Shown here piece after piece: positions 36,559-49,319 of a DNA stretch of 64,000 bases. The DNA is from Limnoglobus roseus (lineage in GTDB: Bacteria > Planctomycetota > Planctomycetia > Gemmatales > Gemmataceae). The notes beneath the pieces are model-generated. The model saw nothing but the letters and a program-made list of their open reading frames with translations. It did not search any database and was not told where the DNA came from. Numbering within the stretch: the stretch's first letter is position 1; each line of letters begins with the position of its first letter. Where the stretch lies: assembly GCF_008254045.1 (NCBI RefSeq), contig NZ_CP042425.1:8694163-8758162 (forward strand), in the 5' to 3' direction. The position numbers and the translations under genes were made by a program.

Positions 36559-36562
<4 letters not shown>
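36125..36562 (+). CDS. Rcp1-type single-domain response regulator
   Basis: A 145-aa receiver of the phytochrome-partner type: LLAEDDPADVALVRHAF, an inserted loop before the phospho-acceptor (FRTDRYADRPPGTPYVILLDLKLP, acceptor Asp66), VVMLTSSGEDRD and SYIVKPVDF. Such regulators receive phosphate from kinases with HisKA domains like that of the upstream eight-PAS protein. Its stop overlaps the next start (ATGA), so it is coupled to the hybrid kinase. Confidence 0.9.
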
Positions 36563-38844
<2,282 letters not shown>

Positions 38845-39113
38845 GTCGAGGTCGGAGAATCGGTAGCGCGTCGCCGACGGGCCACGGACCCTCGATCCGG
38901 AAACCGAGGGTGCAGGAAAAAACTACGCACCGTCGGATCAGTTGCGATGGAGCGAGTGAACGAACCGATTTCACCATCCCGAACGCATTCCACTCGATCA
39001 AAGGCGTTCTAGGGTTTTCCGCCTTTGACGAATCGTTCACATTCTACCTGTGGATATAGTCCTCCGGCGGGCTAGGCGGCGGCCGGCGGCGGTTTGGAAA
39101 AGGATGCACTGGC

Positions 39114-41048
39114 GTGTCGCGCAAATCAATCCTTCAGGCGATCCTCCGTCACGCGCGGTTGGTCACCCCTTCCCCCATCGCCCTCCGCGTCGTGAACGTG
39201 GCGAGCCGGCCCGACTGTACCATCCCCGAGATCGCGGACATTCTCGGCCAGGACCCCGTCTTGTGCGGGAAGGTCTTGAAGACCGTCAACTCGTGCGTCT
39301 ACACGCCGGGCCGCCGGCCGGTCGCCACCGTGGAGGGGGCGGTCATGATGTTGGGGCTGAACCCCCTGCGGTCGCTCGTCCTGGGGCTGTCGTTGCCGAT
39401 CGCCCAGTCGGACGCGCGACCGGACTCCGTCCTCCGTGACTTCTGGGTCGACGCTGTCAGCGGCGGCATTCTGGCTAAGGAGCTGTCGCTCCACGCCCAA
39501 GGTCAGGCACCGGGGTACGACCTGGTGGCAGGCCTACTGCAGAACTTGGGGCTGCTGATGCTAGCGGAGCAGGACCCTGCCGGGTGGCGGCGGTATTCCG
39601 AGGTCCCCGCCGAGGAAGCGCTAACCGACCCGTTGGCGATCGAGGAGCGGATCTTTGGCGTGAACCACGTCGAAGTGACGTGCACATTGCTGACGAGTTG
39701 GAACCTGCCCGACGATGTGCTGGAGCCGGTCCGCCACCACCACGCGCCGGACGGGTTGCGGACATACAACCGAAGGTCCTGGCATACGCGAGCCGAGTTG
39801 CTGAACTTCGTGGACGCCCTCGTTCACCTCGACCGGGTCGCCGAGTCGCCGGTCCTGTTGAAAGACCTTTTGGCCCGGGCCGTCACGCTCTTCGGAATGG
39901 GGCAGCAGGCGCTGATCGAATTCCTCCAGCGGGTGGCCCCGAAAATTGAAGAGGTCAAAACCGTCTTCGAACTCGATGTGCACGGCTCGCAGGATTACTC
40001 GGCCGTCCTCGGCCGGGGGTGCGAGGCACTGGTCGACTTGTCGTTTCGCAATCAATTCGAATTCTTGACGGCTCCGCCCGACGCGCCGGCGGTAGGGCGT
40101 GAGCCGGCTACTCGCGCCACCCCGGTCCAGCCCCGCGTCCTCGTCGTTGGACCGGAAGCCACGATCGGATTGCCCCCATCGAGTCCGCCGGCGTTTCAGC
40201 CTGAGTTCATGACGCGGTTCCCGGCCGGCGGCTTCCGGATTGACCAGTTCGACGTCCGGCACGAGTTGGGCCGCGGGGCCATGGGAGTCGTGTACGCGGG
40301 GTACGACGAGGCGGTCTGCCGCGAGGTCGCGATCAAGGTTATGGCCCCGACCTACGCGACCTCGAACGACGCCCGGGCGCGGTTCGCCCGCGAGGCTCGG
40401 GCACTGGCCGCCATCCGCCACCCGAACATCGTCGGCGTCTACACGGTCGGCACCATAGATCGGCTGCCGTACATCGCCATGGAGCACGTCCGCGGCCTGC
40501 CGTTGGAGGAACTTGTTCAGCAAGTGGGCCCGCTGCCTATCGACCGAATCGTGGACTACGGCCGGCAGATCGCCGACGGTATGGCGGCCGCTCATCAAAA
40601 GGGGATCGTCCACCGCGATTTGAAGCCCGCCAACATTCTGGTTGACACGACCGAGAATCAGATTAAAGTCGGCGATTTCGGCCTGGCCCGGGGCCTCGAC
40701 AACTTGGGCATTACCCAGGCCGGTACGCTCATCGGCAGCCCGCTCTACATGTCCCCCGAACAGATCGACGGCCAGCCCGCCGACGCGCGGTCCGACCTCT
40801 TCTCGCTCGGCAGCGTCTTCTATTACATGTGCACGGGCCGGCTGCCGTTCGACTCGCCCACGATCACCGGCTTGCTGAGACAGATCGGCAACTGCGACCC
40901 GGTCCCGCCGAAGCACCTCCGGGCCGTCCTGCCGGAAGAGTTAGACGTGGTGGTGATGAACCTGTTGAAAAGAGACCCGGCCGACCGCATTCAGACCGCC
41001 ACCGACCTGCGTGCCCGACTGGAACTGCTCGACAGCGTGTCAGCCTGA
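39114..41048 (+). CDS. HDOD domain fused to a Ser/Thr protein kinase
   Basis: The 644-aa protein starts at GTG 39,114 behind AAAAGGA. Residues about 10-210 are an HDOD domain: PSPIALRVVNVASRPDCTIPE, DPVLCGKVLKTVNS, AVMMLGLNPLRSLVL, AGLLQNLGLLML, with H-containing HHHAPD later. Residues about 375-640 are a complete Hanks-type kinase: LGRGAMGVVYAG, VAIKVM, HRDLKPANIL, DFGLARG, GSPLYMSPEQ. No transmembrane segment follows, unlike many bacterial kinases. HDOD proteins signal in regulation and chemotaxis-linked pathways; this fusion would join such input to Ser/Thr phosphorylation. Confidence 0.92.
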   Translation: MSRKSILQAILRHARLVTPSPIALRVVNVASRPDCTIPEIADILGQDPVLCGKVLKTVNSCVYTPGRRPVATVEGAVMMLGLNPLRSLVLGLSLPIAQSDARPDSVLRDFWVDAVSGGILAKELSLHAQGQAPGYDLVAGLLQNLGLLMLAEQDPAGWRRYSEVPAEEALTDPLAIEERIFGVNHVEVTCTLLTSWNLPDDVLEPVRHHHAPDGLRTYNRRSWHTRAELLNFVDALVHLDRVAESPVLLKDLLARAVTLFGMGQQALIEFLQRVAPKIEEVKTVFELDVHGSQDYSAVLGRGCEALVDLSFRNQFEFLTAPPDAPAVGREPATRATPVQPRVLVVGPEATIGLPPSSPPAFQPEFMTRFPAGGFRIDQFDVRHELGRGAMGVVYAGYDEAVCREVAIKVMAPTYATSNDARARFAREARALAAIRHPNIVGVYTVGTIDRLPYIAMEHVRGLPLEELVQQVGPLPIDRIVDYGRQIADGMAAAHQKGIVHRDLKPANILVDTTENQIKVGDFGLARGLDNLGITQAGTLIGSPLYMSPEQIDGQPADARSDLFSLGSVFYYMCTGRLPFDSPTITGLLRQIGNCDPVPPKHLRAVLPEELDVVVMNLLKRDPADRIQTATDLRARLELLDSVSA

Positions 41049-41190
41049 ATGACCATCGATAGGGAGCAAGACGGACAGCCGTTCGGTTGTGCTCTCTCGT
41101 TGAGGCTCTCACGCAGAAGTTCGAAATCAGTTCCCGCCGGGGAGTTCGTTAGGCCGGTCGCGGAACTTTGGACCGGCGGGTTAACGGAAA

Positions 41191-41216
41191 CGGCCGAGAG
41201 TGTACGCTCTCGGCCG
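41191..41216 (+). terminator. Hairpin after the HDOD-kinase gene
   Basis: CGGCCGAGAG and CTCTCGGCCG form a perfect 10-bp stem with loop TGTACG, 142 bp after the kinase stop. A second perfect stem, GTTCGTCTCG/CGAGACGAAC around CACCC, lies at 41322-41346. CGGGTTAAC occurs three times nearby (41177, 41368, 41385). The 458 bp between kinase and transposase hold no gene that I can support. Confidence 0.5.
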
Positions 41217-41506
41217 TCCGCATTTCCCGGCTTGTTTCCAAGCCTTTCGCGCGTTTATCAAGTCTCGGCTAGAGTCTCCAGTTCGCGAAACGCAATCGAG
41301 GGTGCGAGGCGAAACGCTTGGGTTCGTCTCGCACCCCGAGACGAACGGAGAAAAACTCTCGCCGCCTCGGGTTAACAGTACCCGCGGGTTAACACTATTC
41401 CGTTGGACTTGGAATGGCGGCAAGCGTGAGTCTTGTCAGTAGGGGCAGTTAGGTCTGGCTGGCGGCACCCATGGGCGTTGGATGGCGCGGCGGATGGCCG
41501 GTAGAG

Positions 41507-42268
41507 TCAGCGGCCGCGGGAGACCCCCTTGTATGTTCTTGATGGCCGATCAGTCCTGGTGATTGCAACGTGATCAGACGCGGTGGGAGGTCGTGGCCCC
41601 CAGGGCGATTGAGGCCGGGAAAAAGCGCTGACACCCACCGCGTCCTCGTCCGGGCTGAAGGCCCCGTCGGCGACCACCCACAGCGGCTTGCCCAGGAACC
41701 CCAGCCGGCACCGCGCCCACCGCATCAACTCGACGGCCAGTTCCAACTTGGTTCGGAACGCCGGCCGGTCGGCCGCGGGGATGCCGGGGAGGGTCTTCTC
41801 CCGGACGTACAGCCGCGCCATCAGCGGCAGGGCGACGACGCCCCACGCCGGGTGGGTGACGAGGAGGCCGAGGACGACCCACACGTGCCCGTACACGAAC
41901 GGCCCGCCGGCCGGGCCGGGCGTCGGGTTGTGGTGAACGCCGGCCCCTTGCACGTGCCGCCCGTACCGCGGGGTCGGCGTGTCGTCGAGGGCGAATGTCA
42001 ACCGCGTGGCCCCGGCCACCAACGGCTTCACGACCCCATGCACCAGCCGCGCGGCGACAGGATCGGCCCGGCGGCCGCCACCGTCGTATAGCAAGGGGCG
42101 GTACTCGCCGCTCAGCCCGGCCGCCCGGATCCAACTCGTCACCGTCCGCCGGCCGCGGGCCCGGACGGCCCCGACCAGCAGCCACGCCAGGCGGGGAGCC
42201 GACCGCGGGTCAAAGACCGACGCGAGGGCGGGGTTCCGTCCGGGGCGAGGGTCGTGTGGTAACGCCAT
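41507..42268 (-). pseudogene. N-terminal part of an IS701-like DDE transposase
   Basis: The ATG at 42,268 begins MALPHDPRPGRNP, then SAPRLAWLLVGAVRARGRRT, TSWIRAAGLSGEY, LTFALDDTPTPRYG, GAGVHHNPTPGP, VYGHVWVVLGLL and FRTKLELAVELMRWA. This is the usual start of a planctomycete DDE transposase family that I recall as IS701-like. Coding similarity stops at KPLWVVADGAF; the second half, with the later catalytic residues, is absent. It separates the two chemosensory clusters and is inactive. Confidence 0.65.
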
Positions 42269-42512
42269 CGTCTCGGATGGGCCGACCTTCGTCTACCCGC
42301 GAGCCGTCAGTCGCTCAGCTATAGAAAGTCGCGGAAAGTGCAGATAGGATCGAACGCTTTAGTTATGCCACTCATGCCGGTCGCGAAGGCTGGTTTCATG
42401 TATATTCGGTGCTAGGGAGAGAGACTTCTGACGAAATGGAGAACTGAATGGGTAGGCTGGAAATGTCGTAACGATTGTATTTCGTTCTTCCGTTGTCGAA
42501 AAATGCGGTCGA

Positions 42513-44519
42513 ATGCACTGGTGCTTGACTCCCGTGACCCCTGAATTTGAAGAATCATTCGCAGAAGATCTTGAGGACTATGTCGCGGAATGCGCCGATC
42601 ACCTCTCGGCGGCCCGCGAAATCCTTCTCGACCAGGAGACCTCGTCGAACCCTACTCAGATCTCGAAAGATCAACTCGATGGGCTTTTCAGGAACTTTCA
42701 CACGATCAAGGGCCTCTCCGGAATGGTGGGGGCCAGGGTCGTCGAGGAAATTTCACATCGCCTCGAATCGTATCTCGGCATCGTGCGGAAGGACAGTTCG
42801 CTCCTGACAATGGTGGGTGTCGATGTTCTGATCAATGGCCTCGGCGTTGTCGAATCGGCCATCGCGGCGTTCCGCGACGGGCGGCCGGAACCGAACGTGG
42901 CCGCTTTGGTCCAGCGAATTACGGCTCTGAGCTCCAGCCTGCCCACAGGTAGAAATACGGCGGAATCGCCGCGGGTCGCCGATGTTCCAATGGCCCGGAA
43001 GGCGAAGTTCACGGCCGCTTTAGGGCGGGGTGACCGACTTTGTATCGTGACATTCTCACCGGCTCCCGACGTGGCGGCCCGTGGTGTGGACGTCAATGTG
43101 GTCCGCAGCCGCCTTCAAGCTGTCGGCGAGATCCTCCATGCAGAGCCCAAGTCCGTTGCAGGCGGTTTGCAGTTCTTGTTCGTCTTGGCGGTGAACCCTG
43201 CGGCCGATTTTACGGGATGGCCAGCCGACAACATCCGCGTCGAGCCGTACTCGCCGGCGGCCGAACTCGCGGAGGTTTCCGATCCCGGCCAAACGGCCTT
43301 GCCGCTGACGTCGGTCAACCTGGTTCGCGTGGACCTCGCGCGGCTCGACGACATCATGCGGTCGCTCGGCGAAATGGTCTTGACCCGCGCACGCCTAGAA
43401 AACAGCCTCGGCCGAGCAGCCCAGTTCCTTCCCCCGGGAGAACGGCGGGATTTGGAAGAAACCGTTCAGGGCCTCGACCGCCAGTTGCGCGACCTGCGGG
43501 AAGGGGTGATGAGGGTCCGCCTTGTGCCGATCCGCGACCTGTTCAGTCGAATGCGGCTGGTCGTCCGCGACCTCACCCGCGAGACGGGCAAGGACATCGA
43601 CCTGGTCGTTTCGGGCGAAGAGACCGAGATCGACAAGTTCGTCGTCGAGCGGTTGGCCGACCCGCTGTTGCACCTCGTGCGGAACGCCGTCAGCCACGGG
43701 CTGGAGTCGGCGGCGGATCGGGTGGCGGCGGGCAAGCCGCCGCGCGGGCGGCTCGCGTTGCGGGCCGCGGCGGTCGGGGGCACGATCGTTTTGGAGGTGG
43801 AGGACGACGGCCGCGGGGTGCAATTCGAGGCGGTCTTCGCCCGCGCGCGATCCGCCGGGTTGATTGCAGTCGACGCGACGACCGATCCGATGGCCGTCCT
43901 CGATCTGATTTGCGCGCCGGGCTTTTCGACCCGTGACGAGGTCGACCGGGGCAGCGGCCGCGGGGTCGGCCTGGACGTGGCCCGCCGGGCGATCGAACAG
44001 GGACTGGCCGGCAGTCTCACGCTCGACAGCCGGCAGGGAGCGGGGACTCGATTCACCGCCCGCCTGCCGTTGACGCTGATCGTGGCCGACGTGCTGACGG
44101 TGTCGGTCGGTGGGCAGACGTATGCGGTGCCGCAGACGGTGGTGCGCGAGGTGATTCCGGTGGAAGCGGGTTCGACCATCGTGTTGGAGAACAACGAACT
44201 GATCCGGCACCACGGCGGCGTATTGCCGCTCCTCCGACTAGACGATCTCTTCCATCACCCACGGCCGGTCGGGTCATACGTGGCGCTCGTCGTTGGCGAT
44301 GGAACCTCGGCGATGGCTCTCGCCGTCGACCGGGCGGTCGGTATGCGCGAAGTCGTCGTTCGTCCGCTCACTGATCTACTGGTGCAAGCACCGGGGATTG
44401 GCGGGGCCACCGAGTTGGGCGACGGCCGGCCCGTTCTGATCCTGGACCCCGCCGGGTTGGCCCGGTACAACCGCCGCCGCGTGGCGGGTTCGCCCGTTCG
44501 GGCCGGAGGGCTGTCGTGA
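42513..44519 (+). CDS. cheA: CheA histidine kinase (cluster 2)
   Basis: This 668-aa CheA has one Hpt domain (His63 in FRNFHTIKGLSGMVG). A linker or P2-like region (about 165-265) follows, then a dimerisation helix pair (LDDIMRSLGEMVLTRARLENS), HATPase (LLHLVRNAVSHGLES, DDGRGVQ, GRGVGLDVA) and a CheW-like regulatory domain. The start is ATG 42,513; GTG 42,534 is an alternative. It is the first gene of cluster 2 and overlaps cheW by GTGA. The 244 bp before it include a less GC-rich stretch that could hold the promoter, but I cannot name elements. Confidence 0.93.
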   Translation: MHWCLTPVTPEFEESFAEDLEDYVAECADHLSAAREILLDQETSSNPTQISKDQLDGLFRNFHTIKGLSGMVGARVVEEISHRLESYLGIVRKDSSLLTMVGVDVLINGLGVVESAIAAFRDGRPEPNVAALVQRITALSSSLPTGRNTAESPRVADVPMARKAKFTAALGRGDRLCIVTFSPAPDVAARGVDVNVVRSRLQAVGEILHAEPKSVAGGLQFLFVLAVNPAADFTGWPADNIRVEPYSPAAELAEVSDPGQTALPLTSVNLVRVDLARLDDIMRSLGEMVLTRARLENSLGRAAQFLPPGERRDLEETVQGLDRQLRDLREGVMRVRLVPIRDLFSRMRLVVRDLTRETGKDIDLVVSGEETEIDKFVVERLADPLLHLVRNAVSHGLESAADRVAAGKPPRGRLALRAAAVGGTIVLEVEDDGRGVQFEAVFARARSAGLIAVDATTDPMAVLDLICAPGFSTRDEVDRGSGRGVGLDVARRAIEQGLAGSLTLDSRQGAGTRFTARLPLTLIVADVLTVSVGGQTYAVPQTVVREVIPVEAGSTIVLENNELIRHHGGVLPLLRLDDLFHHPRPVGSYVALVVGDGTSAMALAVDRAVGMREVVVRPLTDLLVQAPGIGGATELGDGRPVLILDPAGLARYNRRRVAGSPVRAGGLS

Positions 44520-44956
44520 CCACAACCGCCGCCGAGTCGTACATCCTCTTTGAACTCGCCGGGACCGCTTACGCCATCGCCAGCCGGGACGTGCAGCGAA
44601 TGGAGATGGTCGAACACGTCACGCCGGTGCCCAACGCGCCGGCGTTCGTGGAGGGCGTCGTGTTCTCGCGGGGCAAGGTCGTGCCGGCGATCAACCTCCG
44701 CCGCCGATTCGGCTTTCAGGCCACGGCCTTTGACCTGCGAACGCGACTCATCGTGGTGGCCCACGCGGACCGCTCGGTCGGCCTGATCGTGGACTCGGCC
44801 CGCGAATTCGTGTCCATTCCCGCAGACGCCATCCAGCCGCCGCCGGAGACGCTGGCCGGCACGAGCGGGCGGTACCTCAAGGGCGTCGCCACGGCCGACG
44901 ACCGCGTGATTTTGGTCCTTGACATTGGCGGGGTGATTGACGCCCCGGAAACTTAA
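44516..44956 (+). CDS. cheW: CheW adaptor (cluster 2)
   Basis: A 146-aa Che[59 protein letters not shown] and [11 protein letters not shown]. The GTG start lies inside the cheA stop, so the two are translated together. It would connect the soluble receptor just downstream with CheA. Confidence 0.93.
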   Translation: MTTTAAESYILFELAGTAYAIASRDVQRMEMVEHVTPVPNAPAFVEGVVFSRGKVVPAINLRRRFGFQATAFDLRTRLIVVAHADRSVGLIVDSAREFVSIPADAIQPPPETLAGTSGRYLKGVATADDRVILVLDIGGVIDAPET

Positions 44957-44990
44957 ACCCACACCTGTGACCGATTCGAGAGGGCCGTAC

Positions 44991-47075
44991 ATGGCCGCCG
45001 ATGAGAACGCCGAGATTGCCCGCCTTCGTCAAGAAGCCGACGGGCTGGCCGCCGCGACCGAGGAACTGGCCCGCAACGCCGACCAGTCGCTGGCCGGGAC
45101 GAAGACGCAAATTCGCTCGCTCGATCAGGCGGTCGAGACGGTCATCAAGACGGCGGCCTCGCTGAAGGACACGGCGAGCCAGGCCACGAGCGTGGCCGAG
45201 GCGACGGAGGAAGTCGTATCCGCCACGAACGAGATGGCAGCCTCCATCGAGCAGGTGAGCGGCAATGCGGTCCGGTTCAGCGCCGCCCTCGGCGAGACGG
45301 CGGTGGCGGTTGGGCAGACGGCCGCGTCCGTGCAGGCCGTTAGCGGGAAGACCCAAGAACTGGCGACCTCGACCACCGAGGTGCGGGCCGCGATCACCGA
45401 AATGGCGGCATCGTTCCGGGGGGTGAGCGATGATACCTCAAGCCTCGCGGCGGCGGTCGAAGAGAGCGCGACTTCCGTCGAGCAGATGGCTCGCTCCATT
45501 CAGGGCGTGGCTCGCAACGCGAACGACCTGACCGCGTCCGCCGAATCCACGGCGGCGGCCATCAATGAGATGGCGGCCACCACGGAAGAGATGGCCGCCA
45601 CCGGCGAAAGCTTGACCGCCGAGGTTGAGAGTGTGGCCACTGGGATCGAGCAAGTCTCTCGTTCGGCGGCGGCCGTGGCTCAGAACGCAGAGCGGATTAC
45701 CGAGGCCGTAACAGCGGCGGCGACCAGCGCGACGGAGTTGGACCGCTCGATCCATAGCGTGGCCGGGCTAGCCAAGCAGGCCGACGAGACGAGTCGGAAG
45801 GCTGCCCGCGATGCCGAGGAGGGCGGTGCGGTCGTGCAGAAGTCGATCCACGGGCTGGGCCGCGTGCGCGAGGCGATGAGCCAGTCGGCGGGCGTTATCA
45901 AGGACATGGGGAAGCGGGCCGGCGAAATTGGTGGTATCGTTAACACGATCAACCTGATCGCGGAGCGGACTAACCTGCTCTCTCTGAACGCCTCGATCGA
46001 GGCGGCGCGGGCCGGGGACGCGGGCCGGGGGTTCGCCGTTGTCGCGGAGGAGATTCGCAACCTCGCGAACCGGGCGGCCCAAGCGACCGCGGAGATCGCC
46101 GGAATCGTACGGGGCCTTCAAGAAGCCGTTCAAGAAGCGGTCGCCGCATCCACCGAGGGCGTCAAAGTGGCCGAGGAGAGCGGGCGCCTAGCCGAGGACG
46201 GGCTGAGCGGATTGAGCAAAATCCTGACCGGCGTGCGGGAAACCAACCAGCACGTAGGCCAGATCGCCTGCGCGACCGGCGAACAACTGACGGCCGGCCA
46301 TCAGGTGGTGACGACGATCACAACGGCCGCCACGCAAGCCCGGCAGGTGGCCGTCGCCGCCGCAGAACAAACCACGGCGACGCAGGGCATCGTCCGTTCG
46401 ACGGCCCAGATGCGGACCATCGCGCGGCAGGTTTCGCAAGCGATGGCCGAGCAAGGGCGAGCAAGCCGCGACATCATCAAGGCCGGCCAGTCCACGCGGT
46501 CATTGGCCGAGCAACTGCGGAAGGCCACCACAGAGCAAGCCACCGGAGCTGGCCAGATCACGCAGGCGCTGGCGGACATGCGCAAGGGAGCGGCCAGCGT
46601 TGCCCGTGCCGTCGGCGAACAGTCGAAGGCGGCCGACGAAGTCGCCCGCGAGACAGACCGGGTGGCCCGCCTGACCGCGGAGGTGGCCAAGGCGATGACT
46701 GAGCAGGCCGGAACGACCACGCAGATTGCGAAGGCGGTGGACGGCATGCGCAAGCAGAGCACTCAAGTCACGCAGGCGATCTCGGAACAGACGCGGGCCA
46801 TGAAGGAGATTTCGACGAACACCTCGAATGTATCCCGACAGATCGGCCTCGTCACGCGGGCGAACCGGGAACACTCGACCGCGGCCGAGATGATTCTGAA
46901 AGCCCTGGAAGAAGTCCGCGTCATCACAGACCGAGCCGGCCGCGGAGTCGAAGCCGTGCGACGCACGGCTGACGGCATCCGCACTCAGGGCCAGGCTCTG
47001 GCAGCGATCGCCAACCGGTTAGCGACGGCCGGCGGGACGCGGCGAGGAGGCCGGCGGCCGAAGGGAAGCGCGTGA
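44991..47075 (+). CDS. Soluble methyl-accepting chemotaxis protein (cluster 2)
   Basis: This 694-aa receptor starts at ATG 44,991 and has no transmembrane segment and no recognisable ligand domain. It is almost entirely coiled coil with repeated heptad blocks such as ATxEEMAAT and [11 protein letters not shown]. The signalling tip reads [20 protein letters not shown], followed by [17 protein letters not shown]. The coiled coil on both sides is much longer than in common receptors. It may sense through partners or through its own helices in a cytoplasmic array. Its stop overlaps cheR (GTGA). Confidence 0.9.
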   Translation: MAADENAEIARLRQEADGLAAATEELARNADQSLAGTKTQIRSLDQAVETVIKTAASLKDTASQATSVAEATEEVVSATNEMAASIEQVSGNAVRFSAALGETAVAVGQTAASVQAVSGKTQELATSTTEVRAAITEMAASFRGVSDDTSSLAAAVEESATSVEQMARSIQGVARNANDLTASAESTAAAINEMAATTEEMAATGESLTAEVESVATGIEQVSRSAAAVAQNAERITEAVTAAATSATELDRSIHSVAGLAKQADETSRKAARDAEEGGAVVQKSIHGLGRVREAMSQSAGVIKDMGKRAGEIGGIVNTINLIAERTNLLSLNASIEAARAGDAGRGFAVVAEEIRNLANRAAQATAEIAGIVRGLQEAVQEAVAASTEGVKVAEESGRLAEDGLSGLSKILTGVRETNQHVGQIACATGEQLTAGHQVVTTITTAATQARQVAVAAAEQTTATQGIVRSTAQMRTIARQVSQAMAEQGRASRDIIKAGQSTRSLAEQLRKATTEQATGAGQITQALADMRKGAASVARAVGEQSKAADEVARETDRVARLTAEVAKAMTEQAGTTTQIAKAVDGMRKQSTQVTQAISEQTRAMKEISTNTSNVSRQIGLVTRANREHSTAAEMILKALEEVRVITDRAGRGVEAVRRTADGIRTQGQALAAIANRLATAGGTRRGGRRPKGSA

Positions 47076-47911
47076 CGCCAAACGACTCCGCGGCTAATCC
47101 GTTGACGCTCGGCGTATTCTTGCTCCTGCGGGACCTGATCCGTGAACGCCTGGGCGTTTGGTTCGAGGAAGAGAAACGCGACCTCTTGGCCTCCAAGCTA
47201 TCGGACCGGATCGCGGCGTTGGGGTTGCGTTCGTTCCTCGACTATTACTACCTGCTCAAATACGGCCCAGGTTCTGAAGTCGAATGGCCGCGGCTGACCG
47301 ACGCTCTCTCGGTTCAAGAAACCTACTTCTGGCGAGAGTACGACCAGATAAAGGCCCTCATTGACATCTTGCTGCCGCAACACGTCGCTGACAACCGAGG
47401 GCCGATCCGCATCTGGTCGGCGGCGTGCGCGACGGGCGAAGAGCCGCTAACTCTCGTGATGGCGCTCGAAGAATCCGGGTGGTTCGGCCGGGCCGACGTC
47501 CAAGTTTGGGCCAGTGACTTTAGCCCGGCCGCGCTCGCTCATGCGGAACAAGGATTGTACCGGGAGCGATCGTTTCGGGCCATTCCCACCCACCTCCGAG
47601 CCAGATACTTCACATCCGAAGGCAACCGTTGGCGCGTAGCCCCACGGATTCAGTCCCGCGTCCGATATGCGAAAGCCAACTTGCTCGACCAGGTCGAAAT
47701 CGGACGGCTCGCGACGGCACCGTTCATCTTCTGTCGGAATGTGTTCATTTACTTCTCGCTCACCACGATCTCACAGGTGGTCGCCAGTTTCGCCGCGCGG
47801 ATGCCGCGACCTGCACACCTGTTTGTCGGAACGTCCGAATCGTTGCTACGGGTGAAAACGGCTTTCGAGTTGCAAGAAGTCGGCCAGGCGTTTGTCTACG
47901 TCGTTAAATGA
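47072..47911 (+). CDS. cheR: CheR receptor methyltransferase (cluster 2)
   Basis: A 279-aa CheR with the all-alpha N-terminal domain ([21 protein letters not shown]) and the SAM fold: [46 protein letters not shown] and VGTSESLL. It methylates receptor glutamates. The GTG start overlaps the receptor stop. The start of the cheB gene lies 8 bp downstream. Confidence 0.93.
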   Translation: MTPNDSAANPLTLGVFLLLRDLIRERLGVWFEEEKRDLLASKLSDRIAALGLRSFLDYYYLLKYGPGSEVEWPRLTDALSVQETYFWREYDQIKALIDILLPQHVADNRGPIRIWSAACATGEEPLTLVMALEESGWFGRADVQVWASDFSPAALAHAEQGLYRERSFRAIPTHLRARYFTSEGNRWRVAPRIQSRVRYAKANLLDQVEIGRLATAPFIFCRNVFIYFSLTTISQVVASFAARMPRPAHLFVGTSESLLRVKTAFELQEVGQAFVYVVK

Positions 47912-47918
47912 GGCAACG

Positions 47919-48950
47919 ATGGACCGTGTCTTGCGGGTGTTGGTCGTGGACGACTCGGCCTACGTCCGCAAGGTCGTGCGGCGGATGCTCTCCCGCAGTC
48001 CGTTCATTGAGGTCGTGGGGGCGGCCCATGACGGCGAGGAAGCACTCGAATTGGTCGAGCAGTTGCAACCGGACGTGGTGACGCTGGACCTGAACATGCC
48101 ACGGATGGACGGCTTGGACTTTCTCCGCCGGCAGATGGCCAAACGGCCTTTACCGGTCGTCCTCCTGAGTATCGCCAGCGAGAGAGGCGACCTGGTCATG
48201 CAAGCCCTGGAAGCCGGCGCGGTCGATGTCGTTCGCAAGCCGACGGCCCTGGCGACTGAGAAGGTGATGGAAATAGCCGACGATCTGATCGCCAAGGTGA
48301 AGGCGGCGGCAGTCGCACGGGTCCGCGCTGTGCCAATAGAAGTGGCCAAGCCGCTCCCGACCGTTTCGCCTCCAGCCGGACAGACCAGCATCGTGGTGAT
48401 TGGCGTTTCTACGGGTGGCCCCCAAGCGTTAAAACACTTGATTTCTCAGTTCCCGGCAGACTTCCCGGTGCCCATCGCCATCGTCCTTCACATGCCGGTC
48501 GGCTACACGGAACTGTTCGCCCGTAATCTGGGGGAAGCTTCACGGCTGACCGTAACCGAGGCGCACGACGGGGAAATCGTCCGCCCCGGTCTGGTGTTAC
48601 TGGCGCCAGCCGGATACCATTTAACATTCAACCCTCGCCCAGATGGGCAGGTCGTAACCCGCCTGGGACTTCAACCGTTCGATACCGTCCACCGGCCGGC
48701 CGTCGACGTCCTGTTCCAATCGGCGGCCGACATTTACGGCGACCGGACGTTGGCAGTCGTTCTAACGGGCATGGGCTCTGACGGCACCCGCGGGGCCGCC
48801 TGGGTGAAAGCTCAGGGTGGCCGCGTCTTCACCGAAGCCGAGGAATCCTGCGTGGTGTACGGCATGCCGCGGTCCGTGGCCGAAGCGGGTTTGAGCGACG
48901 CGAGCCTCCCCCTATTTGGTATGGCTCGCGCGATCATGGAGGCACTCTGA
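47919..48950 (+). CDS. cheB: CheB methylesterase (cluster 2)
   Basis: A 343-aa CheB: receiver with Asp57 (VTLDLNMPRMDG), linker, and methylesterase with GVSTGGPQ, VLHMPVGY and LTGMGSDG. It is the same length as the cluster 1 CheB but clearly different in sequence, so the two are not a recent duplication. It ends directly at the cheY start. Confidence 0.93.
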   Translation: MDRVLRVLVVDDSAYVRKVVRRMLSRSPFIEVVGAAHDGEEALELVEQLQPDVVTLDLNMPRMDGLDFLRRQMAKRPLPVVLLSIASERGDLVMQALEAGAVDVVRKPTALATEKVMEIADDLIAKVKAAAVARVRAVPIEVAKPLPTVSPPAGQTSIVVIGVSTGGPQALKHLISQFPADFPVPIAIVLHMPVGYTELFARNLGEASRLTVTEAHDGEIVRPGLVLLAPAGYHLTFNPRPDGQVVTRLGLQPFDTVHRPAVDVLFQSAADIYGDRTLAVVLTGMGSDGTRGAAWVKAQGGRVFTEAEESCVVYGMPRSVAEAGLSDASLPLFGMARAIMEAL

Positions 48951-49319
48951 ATGGCAAAAATTTTAGTAGTCGACGATTCAAACCTGTCCCGCAAGACTTC
49001 CCGCCGCATGTTGGAAGCGGCCGGTCATATTGTTGCGGACGTAGCCGACGGCTTCACGGCCATCGAACGCTACTCCCTCGATCGATTCGATGTCGTATTG
49101 CTCGACGTGACGATGTCGGAAATGGACGGGCTGGAAGTTCTGCGACAATTGCGGATCATTGACCCCTCGGCGTGCGTGGTGATGGCCACGGCCGATGTGC
49201 AAAGTTCGACGCGTGAACTGGCTCTTGCGGCCGGGGCTGTCGGGTTCGTGACCAAGCCACTGACCGGCAGCGTCGTCCAGACAGCGGTTATCGCAGCCCT
49301 CAACGGAGTGGCCCCGTGA
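48951..49319 (+). CDS. cheY: CheY-like response regulator (cluster 2)
   Basis: A 122-aa receiver with VVDDS, acceptor Asp52 (VLLDVTMSEMDG), MATAD and VTKPLTG. It is directly abutted by cheB upstream, and its stop overlaps the GTG of cheC. It is the probable substrate of both cluster 2 CheA and the CheC-type phosphatase. Confidence 0.93.
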   Translation: MAKILVVDDSNLSRKTSRRMLEAAGHIVADVADGFTAIERYSLDRFDVVLLDVTMSEMDGLEVLRQLRIIDPSACVVMATADVQSSTRELALAAGAVGFVTKPLTGSVVQTAVIAALNGVAP

